DNA from: Rhizobium rhizogenes NBRC 13257
GTDB lineage: Bacteria; Pseudomonadota; Alphaproteobacteria; Rhizobiales; Rhizobiaceae
Reading direction: 5' to 3'
Assembly: GCF_000696095.1 (NCBI RefSeq)
Contig: NZ_BAYX01000003.1
Location: 516,041 to 580,040 of the forward strand
DNA length: 64,000 bases
In this document: positions 25,827-36,225 of the stretch, one piece after another
Layout of the letters: every line of letters begins with the position of its first letter
Position numbering within the stretch: position 1 is the first letter of the stretch
The notes under the pieces: generated by a model
The model's database searches: none
What the model was told of the DNA's origin: nothing
What the model saw: the letters and a program-made list of their open reading frames with translations, nothing else
Translations under genes and position numbers: made by a program

Positions 25827-26857
25827 CAGTTCGTCGCCACCCATTTGTGCCATTCGTCCTCGCTGCCGTGGAAGGCATTGAGGTCGATACGACCTTCGAC
25901 GCCATGCGACAGGCCCGAGCCTGAATATTGCCAGAACAGCCATTTGCGGCCCGGATAGACCTTTGACGGATGTTCGGCTACCGCGCGCAGCCAGAAGGGG
26001 TGCTCGAGAAATGCGCCCCTCAGATTGTCGCGATAGAAATCCGGTGCGGTATAGATGATCGGACGCTGGCCGTAGTACCGTTCCAGCTTGTCCATGAAGG
26101 TCTGCATTTTTTCGAGGACGCGCTCGCGCGAGACGCGCTGCTTGCAGCTCGATTCGCCGTTCCATTCGACGTCGATCACCGGCGGCAATGCACCCGCTTC
26201 CTTCGGAACGTTGCGGATGAACCAGTCGGCCTGTTCGCCGGCGGTCCGGCACCAATAGAAGAAGTGATAGGCGCCGCGCTTCAGCCCGGCCTCCTTGGCC
26301 TTGCGCCAGTTCTGCCTGAACATCGGGTCGAGATGATCGCCGCCATCGGTCGCTTTGATGTAGACGAAGTTCGCGCCCTGCGTTTGCAGCGTCTGCCAGT
26401 CGATATCGCCCTGCCAGCGGGAAACGTCGACACCGTGCACGGCAAGCTTTCTCGGCGAGGAGACGCCGAAATTGATCGGTTTGGCGTCGCGAAAACGGCG
26501 GGCGTAGATCGGCGAACGCGCCAGCGGCGCTATGCTGCTGATCCTGGGGTTGGCAGGCATCAGCAACGCCACGGGCCTTTCCGCGGGAAGCGGGGTGCCC
26601 TCCGTCTTGGCCACCGACAGGAACGCTTGTGGGCGCGGACCTGGCGCTGATGGAGCGTATAAGCCCTGCTGCTGTTCCGCCTGCGCAATCACCTCGCCGA
26701 CACTTACTGAGGGCACGGGGCCGTCCGACCGGGCAATGGAATTCGTCGTTTCGGCTGATGGTAGACCGGCTGCGAGGTCGCCCGCACCGGAACTGGTGGA
26801 GCAACCTGACAATGCCAGGGAGGCAAGAAGGATTGCTGATACAGCCGAAATACGCAT
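25826..26857 (-). CDS. GH25-family lysozyme-like lipoprotein
   Basis: A 343-residue predicted lipoprotein. The start at 26857 gives a lipoprotein signal with lipobox LSGC (Cys19); an upstream ATG at 26914 adds 19 charged residues. A low-complexity linker (about 20-135) leads to a glycosyl hydrolase family 25 domain (about 140-343), the muramidase fold that cuts the MurNAc-GlcNAc bond of peptidoglycan. Catalytic-type acids are visible: DVSRW at 144-148 and DVE at 229-231, with YHFFY between. It is probably tethered to a membrane and trims cell wall. No immunity or phage lysis genes lie near, so a housekeeping or secretion-linked role is more likely than an endolysin. Confidence 0.87.
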   Translation of the reverse strand: MRISAVSAILLASLALSGCSTSSGAGDLAAGLPSAETTNSIARSDGPVPSVSVGEVIAQAEQQQGLYAPSAPGPRPQAFLSVAKTEGTPLPAERPVALLMPANPRISSIAPLARSPIYARRFRDAKPINFGVSSPRKLAVHGVDVSRWQGDIDWQTLQTQGANFVYIKATDGGDHLDPMFRQNWRKAKEAGLKRGAYHFFYWCRTAGEQADWFIRNVPKEAGALPPVIDVEWNGESSCKQRVSRERVLEKMQTFMDKLERYYGQRPIIYTAPDFYRDNLRGAFLEHPFWLRAVAEHPSKVYPGRKWLFWQYSGSGLSHGVEGRIDLNAFHGSEDEWHKWVATN

Positions 26858-26968
26858 AGGAGCCCGCACGCAAAACAAGGATCGACAGCACAATCGATGC
26901 CGTCGGGAGTTCACCAGCTCGTATTGCTAACGGACAATTACCAAAAAAGACTGAATCCAATCTTTACG

Positions 26969-27026
26969 GGCTCGCTTTAGGTGCGAGCCGGGCCGGCATG
27001 ATGGTCATCGAGGCAGCATGCCGGCC
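26969..27026 (-). terminator. Double hairpin downstream of the dehydratase gene
   Basis: GGCCGGCATG (26991-27000) pairs perfectly with CATGCCGGCC (27017-27026) over a 16-base loop. Next to it, GGCTCGC (26969-26975) pairs with GCGAGCC (26983-26989). Both follow the minus-strand stop at 27038. The pair probably ends transcription of the long minus-strand operon, though no strong T-run is seen. Confidence 0.5.
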
Positions 27027-27037
27027 TAACCGATCAC

Positions 27038-28225
27038 TCAGGCAAAGGCATAAGAGCCGTCAGGACGTTTCGGAACACGGCGCTGCCAATGGATATAGCC
27101 TTCCTCTTCCATCGCCTTTTCGTCCATCTCCACGCCCCAGCCTGGCCTGTCGGGCCTCAGCTCCAGATAGCCGTCCTTCGGCAAATAGGGGTCGACGATA
27201 TAACGCGTCTCGCCCTGCCGCTTTTCGATATCCTTGCCGCCATAGACATAAGCCTGGCCCTTCGGCAGACGATATTCGAGAATGCGGAAGTTCTGTGTGG
27301 CCGCCGAAAAGTGAACGTTGACGGCGGTTGCCAGCGGGCCCATCGGATTGTGCGGCGCCACGCCGACGAAATAGGCTTCGGCAAGGGTCGCAATACGCCG
27401 CATCTCGCTGATGCCACCGACGACGCAGATGTCGGGCTGGATCAGGTCGGCGCCCTTGACCTGAAGCAGGCGCAGGAATTCGTTGCGATTATAGAGCGAC
27501 TCCCCGGTTGCGAGCACGCAGTTCAGCCCCTGTTTGAGGTCGCCCCACATGTCGATATTTTCCGGACGCAGCGGCTCTTCGTAAAACAGTGGATCGTAGG
27601 GTGCCAAAGCATTGCCGAGCTGCCTTGCGGCGACCGGCTCGAAAATCTGCGCATGCGCGTCGAAGGCGATCTCATAATCGTCGCGCACGGTCTCGCGCAA
27701 CGAGCGGAAATAATCTGCCGACGCCTTGACCACATTGCCCCAGCGATGGGCGTGAATGTCGACGCGCCAGGGGCTGAGCTTGAAGGCAGTGAACCCCCAT
27801 TCCGCGTTGAGGCGATCGAATTCGTCGCGGGCCGCCGGTGCATCCGGCGCGGTGTAGACGCCGGCATAAACCTTGACGCGGTCGCGCACGGCGCCGCCGA
27901 GCAGCTTGTAGACCGGAACATTAGCGGCCTTGGCGGAGAGGTCCCACAGGCAATGGTCGAGCGCTGAGATGGCCGAAAGCCCGAGCGCGCCGGGCGGGAA
28001 GCGGCTTTGCTGGATCAGTAGGTTGACCAGATAGTCGATGCGGGTCGGATCTTGGCCGGACAGAAAACCGTAGAGATAATCGAGAATGGGTGGGAGTGCC
28101 TTGTCGGGGCCGTGATTGTAGCATTCGCCCCAGCCCGTCAGGCCGTCATCCGTGTCGAGTGCGACGATAACGCGGGGGCGGTCCTTATCCCGGGTCATGA
28201 AAACCCGCATGCGGTCGATCTTCAT
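27038..28225 (-). CDS. Enolase-superfamily sugar-acid dehydratase (mandelate racemase/muconate lactonising family)
   Basis: A 395-residue enzyme that would abstract the proton next to a carboxylate and eliminate water to give a 2-keto-3-deoxy sugar acid. Mg ligands appear to be D189 (FDAHAQ), E216 or E217 (FYEEPL) and E242 (ATGESLYN). H292 in APHNPMGPLA and D265 fit the His-Asp dyad of galactonate-dehydratase-like members. It is the last gene of the operon whose transporter lies upstream, and a DapA-family enzyme lies on the divergent arm, so dehydration followed by retro-aldol cleavage or a second dehydration is a reasonable pathway. The exact sugar acid is unknown. Confidence 0.88.
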   Translation of the reverse strand: MKIDRMRVFMTRDKDRPRVIVALDTDDGLTGWGECYNHGPDKALPPILDYLYGFLSGQDPTRIDYLVNLLIQQSRFPPGALGLSAISALDHCLWDLSAKAANVPVYKLLGGAVRDRVKVYAGVYTAPDAPAARDEFDRLNAEWGFTAFKLSPWRVDIHAHRWGNVVKASADYFRSLRETVRDDYEIAFDAHAQIFEPVAARQLGNALAPYDPLFYEEPLRPENIDMWGDLKQGLNCVLATGESLYNRNEFLRLLQVKGADLIQPDICVVGGISEMRRIATLAEAYFVGVAPHNPMGPLATAVNVHFSAATQNFRILEYRLPKGQAYVYGGKDIEKRQGETRYIVDPYLPKDGYLELRPDRPGWGVEMDEKAMEEEGYIHWQRRVPKRPDGSYAFA

Positions 28226-28305
28226 CTGTCTGTCCTTCTATCGATTGCAACAGTCATGGTGCGGAAGGGAGCTCCGCACATGAGGGGGTATCCGCGCGAT
28301 CGTCA

Positions 28306-30027
<1,722 letters not shown>

Positions 30028-30034
30028 GCCGGCC

Positions 30035-31156
30035 TCATTTGTTATAGGGGTCGGCCGCATCGCGCAGACCATCGCCGAGAAGGTTGAGCGCCATGACGGC
30101 GATGACGACGGCAAGGCCGGGCATGAAGAGCCATGGCGCCGTGGCGATCGAGCGGATGTTCTGGGCCTCGCGCAGAAGCACGCCCCATGAGATGGTCGGT
30201 GGTTGCAGGCCAAGCCCGAGGAAAGACAGCGACGTCTCCGCAAGGATCATCGCCGGCACGGCGAGCGTGATCGACGCGATGATATGGCTGGCAAAGCTCG
30301 GCAGCATGTGGCGAAAGATGATCCGACTCTCGCGGGCGCCGTCGAGTCGTGCCGCGGCCACGAATTCTTCCGTGCGCAGAGACAGGAAGCGGCCCCGGAC
30401 GACGCGGGCGAGCTGCGCCCAGCCGGTCAGCGATAGGATGATGGTGATCATCATATATTGCAGTGCTGCGGGCCAGCCCTGCGGCAGTGCCGCTGCCATA
30501 GCGAGCCAGATCGGGATGGTCGGCAGCGACAGCACGAAATCGATCAGCCGCTGGATGAAGAAATCGAGCCGGCCGCCGTAATAGCCGGAGATGCCGCCGA
30601 GCACGATGCCGAGGAGCAGCGAAAAAAAGACGCCGACAAGGCCGATCGACAGCGAGATCTGCGAACCCTGTACCGTCCTGCTGAAGACATCGCGGCCAAG
30701 CCGGTCGGCGCCGAAGAGCAGGAGAGGGGTAGTTTTGTCGGATGAGGCAAGCAGATGGATGTTGGAGGTGAAAAGACCCAGCACCGAATATTCGTAGCCA
30801 CGCCCGAACAGGCTGACATCGACCCGCTTCGTCCTGTCTTCCTTGAATATGGCGGCCAGCGTTTCCGGGTCGCGAGTGAGCTTCAGCGGATAATAGTGTA
30901 GGCCGAGAGAGAACCCGTTGTCGGTATCGATGAAATGCAATTGCTGCGGCGGATGAAAGGTCGCCCGCGCGTTTTGCAGAGCGGGGTCGTTGATGGCGAA
31001 GAAACCCGGGATGATGGCGACGATGTACATGATCACGGTGACGACGAGGGCCACCATGGCAAGCTTGTGCCTACGGAAGGCCCACCAGATCAGCTGCCAT
31101 TGCGAGGCGACGGCGGCGCGGTCCGGCGGAATATTTGTGACGGCAATGTCGGCCAT
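30035..31156 (-). CDS. Oligopeptide-type ABC transporter permease, OppC family
   Basis: A 373-residue permease, longer than most DppC proteins (about 300). The extra length is an insert of about 75 residues between the first helix and LLLFGADRLGRDVFSR (near 147), which would face the periplasm. The EAA-type loop is AAARLDGARESRIIFRHMLP, and LSFLGLGLQPPTISWG is the conserved C-terminal block. This long-loop form is typical of importers that pair with large binding proteins like the one at 32282. Confidence 0.92.
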   Translation of the reverse strand: MADIAVTNIPPDRAAVASQWQLIWWAFRRHKLAMVALVVTVIMYIVAIIPGFFAINDPALQNARATFHPPQQLHFIDTDNGFSLGLHYYPLKLTRDPETLAAIFKEDRTKRVDVSLFGRGYEYSVLGLFTSNIHLLASSDKTTPLLLFGADRLGRDVFSRTVQGSQISLSIGLVGVFFSLLLGIVLGGISGYYGGRLDFFIQRLIDFVLSLPTIPIWLAMAAALPQGWPAALQYMMITIILSLTGWAQLARVVRGRFLSLRTEEFVAAARLDGARESRIIFRHMLPSFASHIIASITLAVPAMILAETSLSFLGLGLQPPTISWGVLLREAQNIRSIATAPWLFMPGLAVVIAVMALNLLGDGLRDAADPYNK

Positions 31157-31165
31157 GAGCGGCTC

Positions 31166-32152
31166 CTATTCCAACCGGATGCGGGGATCGACCAGCGCGA
31201 GCAGGATGTCGCTGATCAGCGAGCCGATCAGCGTCAGTGCGCAGATCAACAGCACGAAGGCGCCGGCGAGATACATGTCCTGCGCCATCAGCGACTGCAG
31301 CAGCAGCGGTCCCGCCGTTGGCAGATTGAGGACGATCGCGACCACGACGGAGCCGGAAATCAGGTTGGGCAGCAGCCAGGCGATCGTCGAGATGAAGGGA
31401 TTGAGCGCGATCCGCAGAGGGTATTTCACCAGCAGCCGGAACTCAGAAAGTCCTTTCGCTCGCGCGGTCGTCACATAGGGTTTAGGCAGCTCATCGAGCA
31501 TGTTGGCGCGCATGACGCGGATGAGGCTTGCCGTCGAGGAGACGGCAAGGATGATGACGGGCAGCCATAGATGCGTGAGAAGGTCGAGCATCTTGGCGAT
31601 ACTCCAGGGCGCGGTCTCGTATTCGGAGGAAAACAGGCCGCCCACATCCTGGCCGAACTCAACGGCTGCGACATACATCAGCACCAGCGCCAGCAGGAAG
31701 GACGGAATGGCAAGGCCGAGGAAGGTGAAGGCAGTGAAGAGATAGTCGCCGATCGAATATTTCTTGACGGCGGAATAGACGCCGATCGGCAGCGCGATCC
31801 CCCAGGTGGCGATAAGTGTCGCCAGCGCCAGCACCAAGGTCAGCGCCATCCGCTCCCAGATGAGGCCGGAGACCGGTTGCTGCCATTCGAAAGAGATGCC
31901 GAAATCGCCGCGCGACAGGATGCCCCATATCCATTTGATATATTGCACGATCATCGGCTGATCGAGGCCGAAGCGCTCGCGCAATTGCGCCGCTGTGTTC
32001 TGATCGACGACCTCGTTCGAGGAGGCGAGCGTGGCGATATAGGTCGTCACGTAGTCGCCTGGCGGCAATTGGATCAGTACGAAGGCGAGGAAGCTGATCG
32101 CGAAGAGCGACGGGATCATCCATAAAAGGCGTTTGGTGATGAAGACCAGCAT
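31166..32152 (-). CDS. Oligopeptide-type ABC transporter permease, OppB family
   Basis: A 328-residue permease with the family N-terminus (SFLAFVLIQLPPGDY near residue 20), six helices, and the C-terminal DPRIRLE. The EAA loop is TARAKGLSEFRLLVKYPLR. It lies between the binding-protein gene and the OppC gene on the same strand, 9 bases from the latter. Confidence 0.92.
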   Translation of the reverse strand: MLVFITKRLLWMIPSLFAISFLAFVLIQLPPGDYVTTYIATLASSNEVVDQNTAAQLRERFGLDQPMIVQYIKWIWGILSRGDFGISFEWQQPVSGLIWERMALTLVLALATLIATWGIALPIGVYSAVKKYSIGDYLFTAFTFLGLAIPSFLLALVLMYVAAVEFGQDVGGLFSSEYETAPWSIAKMLDLLTHLWLPVIILAVSSTASLIRVMRANMLDELPKPYVTTARAKGLSEFRLLVKYPLRIALNPFISTIAWLLPNLISGSVVVAIVLNLPTAGPLLLQSLMAQDMYLAGAFVLLICALTLIGSLISDILLALVDPRIRLE

Positions 32153-32244
32153 TAAGCGTCCCTATCCCTGCATGGAACGCCGCTCTTCGAAACTGGCAGG
32201 CCCAGGAAGGCCCATCATTGGCGTCGAGCGGCGCGCTTGAAAAT

Positions 32245-32269
32245 GGCGCCGCCCGCGGAGGACGGCGCT
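32245..32269 (-). other. Intercistronic hairpin after the large binding-protein gene
   Basis: GGCGCCG (32245-32251) can pair with CGGCGCT (32263-32269) with one G-U pair. It lies within 40 bases downstream of the binding-protein stop. Like the hairpins at 5858 and 23521 it may protect the binding-protein transcript. Confidence 0.4.
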
Positions 32270-32281
32270 GGGTCGGCAAAA

Positions 32282-34222
32282 TCAGCTTGTGAAGGTAAAC
32301 TGCTGCGGCAGCGCCGGTCCCGGATTGGGCCATGACCAGCTGTCGGGCTGCTTCTCCGGCACATTGCGCAGATTGTTGCGGATGATGCCGAAGCCGCCGA
32401 CGGCAAGGCACAGGCCGACGGTCTCGAATTCCTCTGCGGCGATATCGAAGATCTGCTTCATGGCCGCACCGCGCTTGTCGAGGTCGGCGGTTGAGCGCGC
32501 TTCGTCGAAGAGCTTCATGCGTTTCTTCTGGCTCTCCGGCGGTTCCTCACCCTGCTTGCCGTTCGAGGTGTACCAGACCGACCATGGAATGGCGTAGCGT
32601 GAACCTTGCGGATGGAAGGCGAAGAAATCGCGCGGGTCGAGCATCGGATCGAGGCCGCCAGGCCCCGGCCAGACCTGCGCGTCGTGGGCATTGTCGTCGC
32701 CGCGCGTATAGTAGAGTGCGCGCTCGATCGTGTTGACCTTCATGTCGATGCCTATCTGCGCCCAATGCGCCTTCACCAGCTCCAGCGCGTCGACGAGATC
32801 GGGATAGAGCGTCGGGATGACGTCGATGGCAAAGAAGATCTTCTGGCCGTCCGACCTCAGGCGGAAACCGTTGCCGTCCTTCTTGTCGTAGCCTGCCTTG
32901 TCCAGCATCGCGCCCGCCTTGTCGGCATCATAGTCGGTGAACTGGCGCGCGAGTTTTTCGTGATACCAGGGGTGTTCGGGACGCGGCCCGGCCTGATAGC
33001 CCTCGCTCTGGCCGAAATAGACGATGTCGATCACTTCCTGGCGGTTGATGCCGAGCGACAGCGCCTGCCGGAACGACTTGTCCGCGAACATCTTGCGCAT
33101 AGCTGGGTCTTTGTGGGTGATGTTGAAGTAGATCTGGCATTGCTGCGAGGTGGAGGGCACGAGCGTCAAAAGGCGGTAATCGCCCTTCTTCATGTTTTGC
33201 GAGAGCGTCGGCTTGTTGGCGAGCACGCTGATATGGCGTTCCTGAATATCGATCTTTCCCGAGATGACGTTCAGCATCAGGGATTCGACATCCTGCGAAA
33301 TGCCGAAGTTGATTTCGTCGATATAGGGAAGCTGGTTACCTTCGGTGTCGACCTGCCAGAAATAGGGGTTTCGGGTCATGACGACGCGCGTCGCGCCGCC
33401 GGTATAGGGTTCCTTCACGACCCAGGGGTCGAGTGTCGGCTTGTCCGGATTGCCCCAGCGCGATGGGATCTCAATATCGCCGCAGCGCGCCCGGAATAGC
33501 TCAGGCCAGCTGCTGACGCCCGCCTTCTTGGCGTCGTCGGCGACGTTCGGATTGTATTTCGGCAGGAACTGGCTGCAGTAATGTTTTGGAAACAGCGTCG
33601 GATGCTGGCCGAGCGGTGTCGCGAGGTTTTCCAGATAGAGCGCATTTGGTGCCGCGAAGGTGAATTTCACCGTGAAGTCGTCGAGCTTCTCGACATTGAC
33701 CACCTTGCCCGCGACGGACAGCTGTGCAGGTGCTGCGCTGTAGAGGTCGGTATTCTTGACGCAGTCTTCGATCGCGAAAACGACGTCGTCGGCGGTAAAG
33801 GGATGGCCGTCCGACCAGCGTGCGCCTTCGATCAGGTGGAAGGTGAATTGCGAGGCGTCGTCATTGACCTCCCAGCGCTCTGCGAGATTGGGCAGGACCT
33901 GCGTGAATTCCATGTTCCAGCGCACGAGGCTCTGATTGCCCACCATGCGCAGGATGCCGTTATGGTCCGACGAGCCTCTGAGGCCGCGGCGAAGGGTTCC
34001 GCCATAGGTGCCGACCTTTTCGAAAGGTGTCACGACCATCGGCTTTTTCGGCAGCCGGTCGGCGAGCGGCGGCAGCTTTCCGCCCTTGACGAGCTCGGCC
34101 AATGCGGGGGCTTCGCCGCCTGCGGCGGCGGCTCGACCGGCAAGGGACAAGGCCGCAACGCCTGCCATGCCCCCAAGAACGGCGCGACGTGTCACGCCGC
34201 GAGACAGTATTTCATCGCGCAT
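32282..34222 (-). CDS. Large family-5 ABC substrate-binding protein with Tat signal
   Basis: A 646-residue periplasmic binding protein, about 100 residues longer than DppA, of the SBP_bac_5 class. It begins with a Tat signal (VTRRAVLGG, then an Ala-rich stretch ending AGRAAAA). GGGAGG on the minus strand at about 34229-34234 supports the ATG at 34222. The core has LAERWEVNDDASQFTFHL near residue 120 and ADDVVFAIED near 150. Size and context (dehydratase, DapA-like enzyme) suggest a glycan- or sugar-acid-derived ligand. It is the first gene of the minus-strand arm. Confidence 0.9.
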   Translation of the reverse strand: MRDEILSRGVTRRAVLGGMAGVAALSLAGRAAAAGGEAPALAELVKGGKLPPLADRLPKKPMVVTPFEKVGTYGGTLRRGLRGSSDHNGILRMVGNQSLVRWNMEFTQVLPNLAERWEVNDDASQFTFHLIEGARWSDGHPFTADDVVFAIEDCVKNTDLYSAAPAQLSVAGKVVNVEKLDDFTVKFTFAAPNALYLENLATPLGQHPTLFPKHYCSQFLPKYNPNVADDAKKAGVSSWPELFRARCGDIEIPSRWGNPDKPTLDPWVVKEPYTGGATRVVMTRNPYFWQVDTEGNQLPYIDEINFGISQDVESLMLNVISGKIDIQERHISVLANKPTLSQNMKKGDYRLLTLVPSTSQQCQIYFNITHKDPAMRKMFADKSFRQALSLGINRQEVIDIVYFGQSEGYQAGPRPEHPWYHEKLARQFTDYDADKAGAMLDKAGYDKKDGNGFRLRSDGQKIFFAIDVIPTLYPDLVDALELVKAHWAQIGIDMKVNTIERALYYTRGDDNAHDAQVWPGPGGLDPMLDPRDFFAFHPQGSRYAIPWSVWYTSNGKQGEEPPESQKKRMKLFDEARSTADLDKRGAAMKQIFDIAAEEFETVGLCLAVGGFGIIRNNLRNVPEKQPDSWSWPNPGPALPQQFTFTS

Positions 34223-34318
34223 CCATATCCCTCCCGTTTGATGCCGGCACGACTTTGTCTGAGCCGGCGCGACAGGCTCCCGACCCATCGCAAGGCGTCC
34301 TTTTGGCGCCGCGAGCAG

Positions 34319-34353
34319 ACCATAGATACGTTCTCAGATAATTACAAGAGTTG
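34319..34353 (-). promoter_or_regulatory. Putative promoter and operator between divergent importer operons
   Basis: On the minus strand TTGTAA (plus 34342-34347) is 17 bases from TATGGT (plus 34319-34324), a plausible sigma-70 promoter for the binding-protein operon. A small inverted repeat CAA-GAG-TTG (34345-34353) overlaps the -35 and could be a FadR-type half-site pair. TTGACA at 34351-34356 may serve the plus strand. The 207-bp gap is AT-rich here. Confidence 0.4.
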
Positions 34354-34429
34354 ACAGATATTAACAGATTTAGTAGCCCTGCCGCCTAGAAAATGGGTTG
34401 AACCTTGTCGCCGGGCGGCAAAACAAAGG

Positions 34430-35149
34430 ATGATGATGACATTGTCGGCCGTCACTGCACCGGACGGGGGCGCAACGCGCTTCGGCGACATCATCTACGA
34501 GAAGATCGTGGGCATGATCGCGGACGGAAACTTCCCGGTGAACGAAAGATTGCCGTCGGAGGAGAAGCTTGCCGTCATGTTCGGGGCATCGAGGCCGGTC
34601 ATCCGCGAGGCGCTGGAGCGCCTAAGGGGCGACGGCCTGATCGTCTCGCGCAAGGGGTCTGGCTCCTATGTGCGGCAGCGGCCGGATTCGTCCGTGCTGA
34701 AGATGGTGCCGGTCGGCTCCCTGGCCGATGTGCAGCGGTTTTTCGAATTTCGCGCCGGCCTTGAAGCGGAAGCGGCCGAGCTTGCCGCACGCAACTGGCA
34801 GCCGGCGGACAAGGAACGAATTTCAGCCGCTCTTCTCAACATTGAGCAGTGCCTAAGCGACGGCAAGCTCGGCGCCGAAGAGGATCAGGCGCTGCACGAT
34901 GCGATTGCCATGGCGACCGGAAACCAGTTTCACATCACGCTTCGCGAATGGTTCAAGCCGCATTTCGCCATCGGGCATTCCGTCACGCGAAGCCTGAGCC
35001 TCAAGCGCACGCCCGAGCAGATACGCACCGTCCAGGACGAGCATGCGGTGATCGTCAAGGCGATCTTCGAACGGCAGGAGATCGAGGCGCATGACGCGAT
35101 GAAGCGGCACATATTGAACGCTCGCGCCCGCATGTTCCAGGGGGTCTGA
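34430..35149 (+). CDS. GntR-family transcriptional regulator, FadR/FCD type
   Basis: A regulator of about 237-239 residues with a GntR winged helix (about 18-82; NERLPSEEKLAVMFGASRPV and IREALERL) and an all-helical FCD effector domain (about 90-235). The metal-binding pattern of FCD proteins is partly visible (E-DQALHDAI near 145-153, and H-A near 220). Three ATG codons in a row (34430, 34433, 34436) follow AAAGG; the third has the best spacing. It sits between two divergent importer operons and probably responds to a sugar acid. Confidence 0.88.
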   Translation: MMMTLSAVTAPDGGATRFGDIIYEKIVGMIADGNFPVNERLPSEEKLAVMFGASRPVIREALERLRGDGLIVSRKGSGSYVRQRPDSSVLKMVPVGSLADVQRFFEFRAGLEAEAAELAARNWQPADKERISAALLNIEQCLSDGKLGAEEDQALHDAIAMATGNQFHITLREWFKPHFAIGHSVTRSLSLKRTPEQIRTVQDEHAVIVKAIFERQEIEAHDAMKRHILNARARMFQGV

Positions 35150-35247
35150 GCAGCAGTGGGAGGAAGGGATGATGCGGCGACCGGCTGTGACCGATGCTAC
35201 CGCCCTTCCATTTCGATCATCGGTGGAGAGCTAGCAAGGGGAAGAAG

Positions 35248-36147
35248 ATGAGTATCGCAACCATACGCCAGGCGCTGAAAGGTGTGTCCGGTGTTCCCGT
35301 GACGGCCTATGACGATAGGGGCGAGGTCGAACCCCGGATCACGGCGAAGGTCTATCATCGGGTCGCCGCTGCCGGGATCCACAATATCGTCGCGGCGGGA
35401 AATACCGGCGAGTTCTACGCCCTGACACCTGAGGAAATCCGTCATGTCCACGAGGCGGCGGTTGCGGGCGTCGACGGCAAGGCGCCGGTGACGGCGGCGA
35501 TCGGGAGATCGTTGCGCGAGGCGATCGCAATGGCAAAGAATGCCGCTGTGATCGGTGCATCCGCGGTCATGTCGCATCAGCCTGTCGATCCATTTGCCGC
35601 ACCCGCAGCCCAGATCGACTATTTCTGTGATCTTGCGGAAGCGTCGCCCTTGCCGTTGGTCGCCTATGTGCGCGCCGACGGCTTCAGCGTCGACGACATG
35701 GTGCGCCTTGCCGGCCACGCCAACATTGCCGGCATCAAGTTTGCGACGACGGATCTGATGCTGCTCTCCAGGGCGATCGCAGCCTCGGATCCGGCGGGCG
35801 CATTGTTCGTCTGCGGTCTCGCCGAGAGCTGGGCTTCGACCTTCACAGCCGCCGGTGCGCGCGGCTTTACCTCCGGTCTGGTCAATGTCGCGCCGCAATT
35901 GTCGCTCGCCGTCCTCGATGCGCTGGACAGGGGCGATTTCGCCGCGGCGCGTGCGATCGTCAACAAGCTCGAGCCGTTCGAACGCATGCGTACGAAATTC
36001 CGCAACGGCGCCAACGTCACGGTGGTGAAGGAGGCGGTGACCTATTCGGGTCTTAATGTCGGCCCTGTGCGCGTGCCGGGATTGCCGCAGCTCGATCAGA
36101 AGGATCGGGAGGAGCTGCATCGCCTGCTGAAGGACTGGGAGGGGTAA
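35248..36147 (+). CDS. DapA/NanA-family Schiff-base lyase or dehydratase
   Basis: A 299-residue (beta/alpha)8 enzyme of the dihydrodipicolinate synthase superfamily. K164 in GIKFATTDL is the expected Schiff-base Lys, and GNTGE at 51-55 replaces the usual GTTGE pyruvate-carboxylate loop. Members include keto-deoxy sugar-acid aldolases, 5-dehydro-4-deoxyglucarate dehydratase and related lyases. With the dehydratase at 27038 it could complete a sugar-acid route to pyruvate or a ketoglutarate semialdehyde. AAGGGGAAG precedes the ATG at 35248. It lies between the FadR-type regulator and a transporter operon. DapA itself is unlikely given this context. Confidence 0.85.
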   Translation: MSIATIRQALKGVSGVPVTAYDDRGEVEPRITAKVYHRVAAAGIHNIVAAGNTGEFYALTPEEIRHVHEAAVAGVDGKAPVTAAIGRSLREAIAMAKNAAVIGASAVMSHQPVDPFAAPAAQIDYFCDLAEASPLPLVAYVRADGFSVDDMVRLAGHANIAGIKFATTDLMLLSRAIAASDPAGALFVCGLAESWASTFTAAGARGFTSGLVNVAPQLSLAVLDALDRGDFAAARAIVNKLEPFERMRTKFRNGANVTVVKEAVTYSGLNVGPVRVPGLPQLDQKDREELHRLLKDWEG

Positions 36148-36167
36148 GCGCACCGAGCCTGTGCGCT
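36147..36167 (+). other. Hairpin after the DapA-family gene
   Basis: AGCGCAC (36147-36153) and GTGCGCT (36161-36167) form a perfect 7-bp stem directly after the stop codon. The transporter genes continue 58 bases on, so it may reduce readthrough rather than end the transcript. Confidence 0.4.
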
Positions 36168-36225
36168 GCTACAGACTGCAAAAGGCGTGGGCGCTGCCCG
36201 CGCAAAAAGATTGGGAGGTCTTGAA

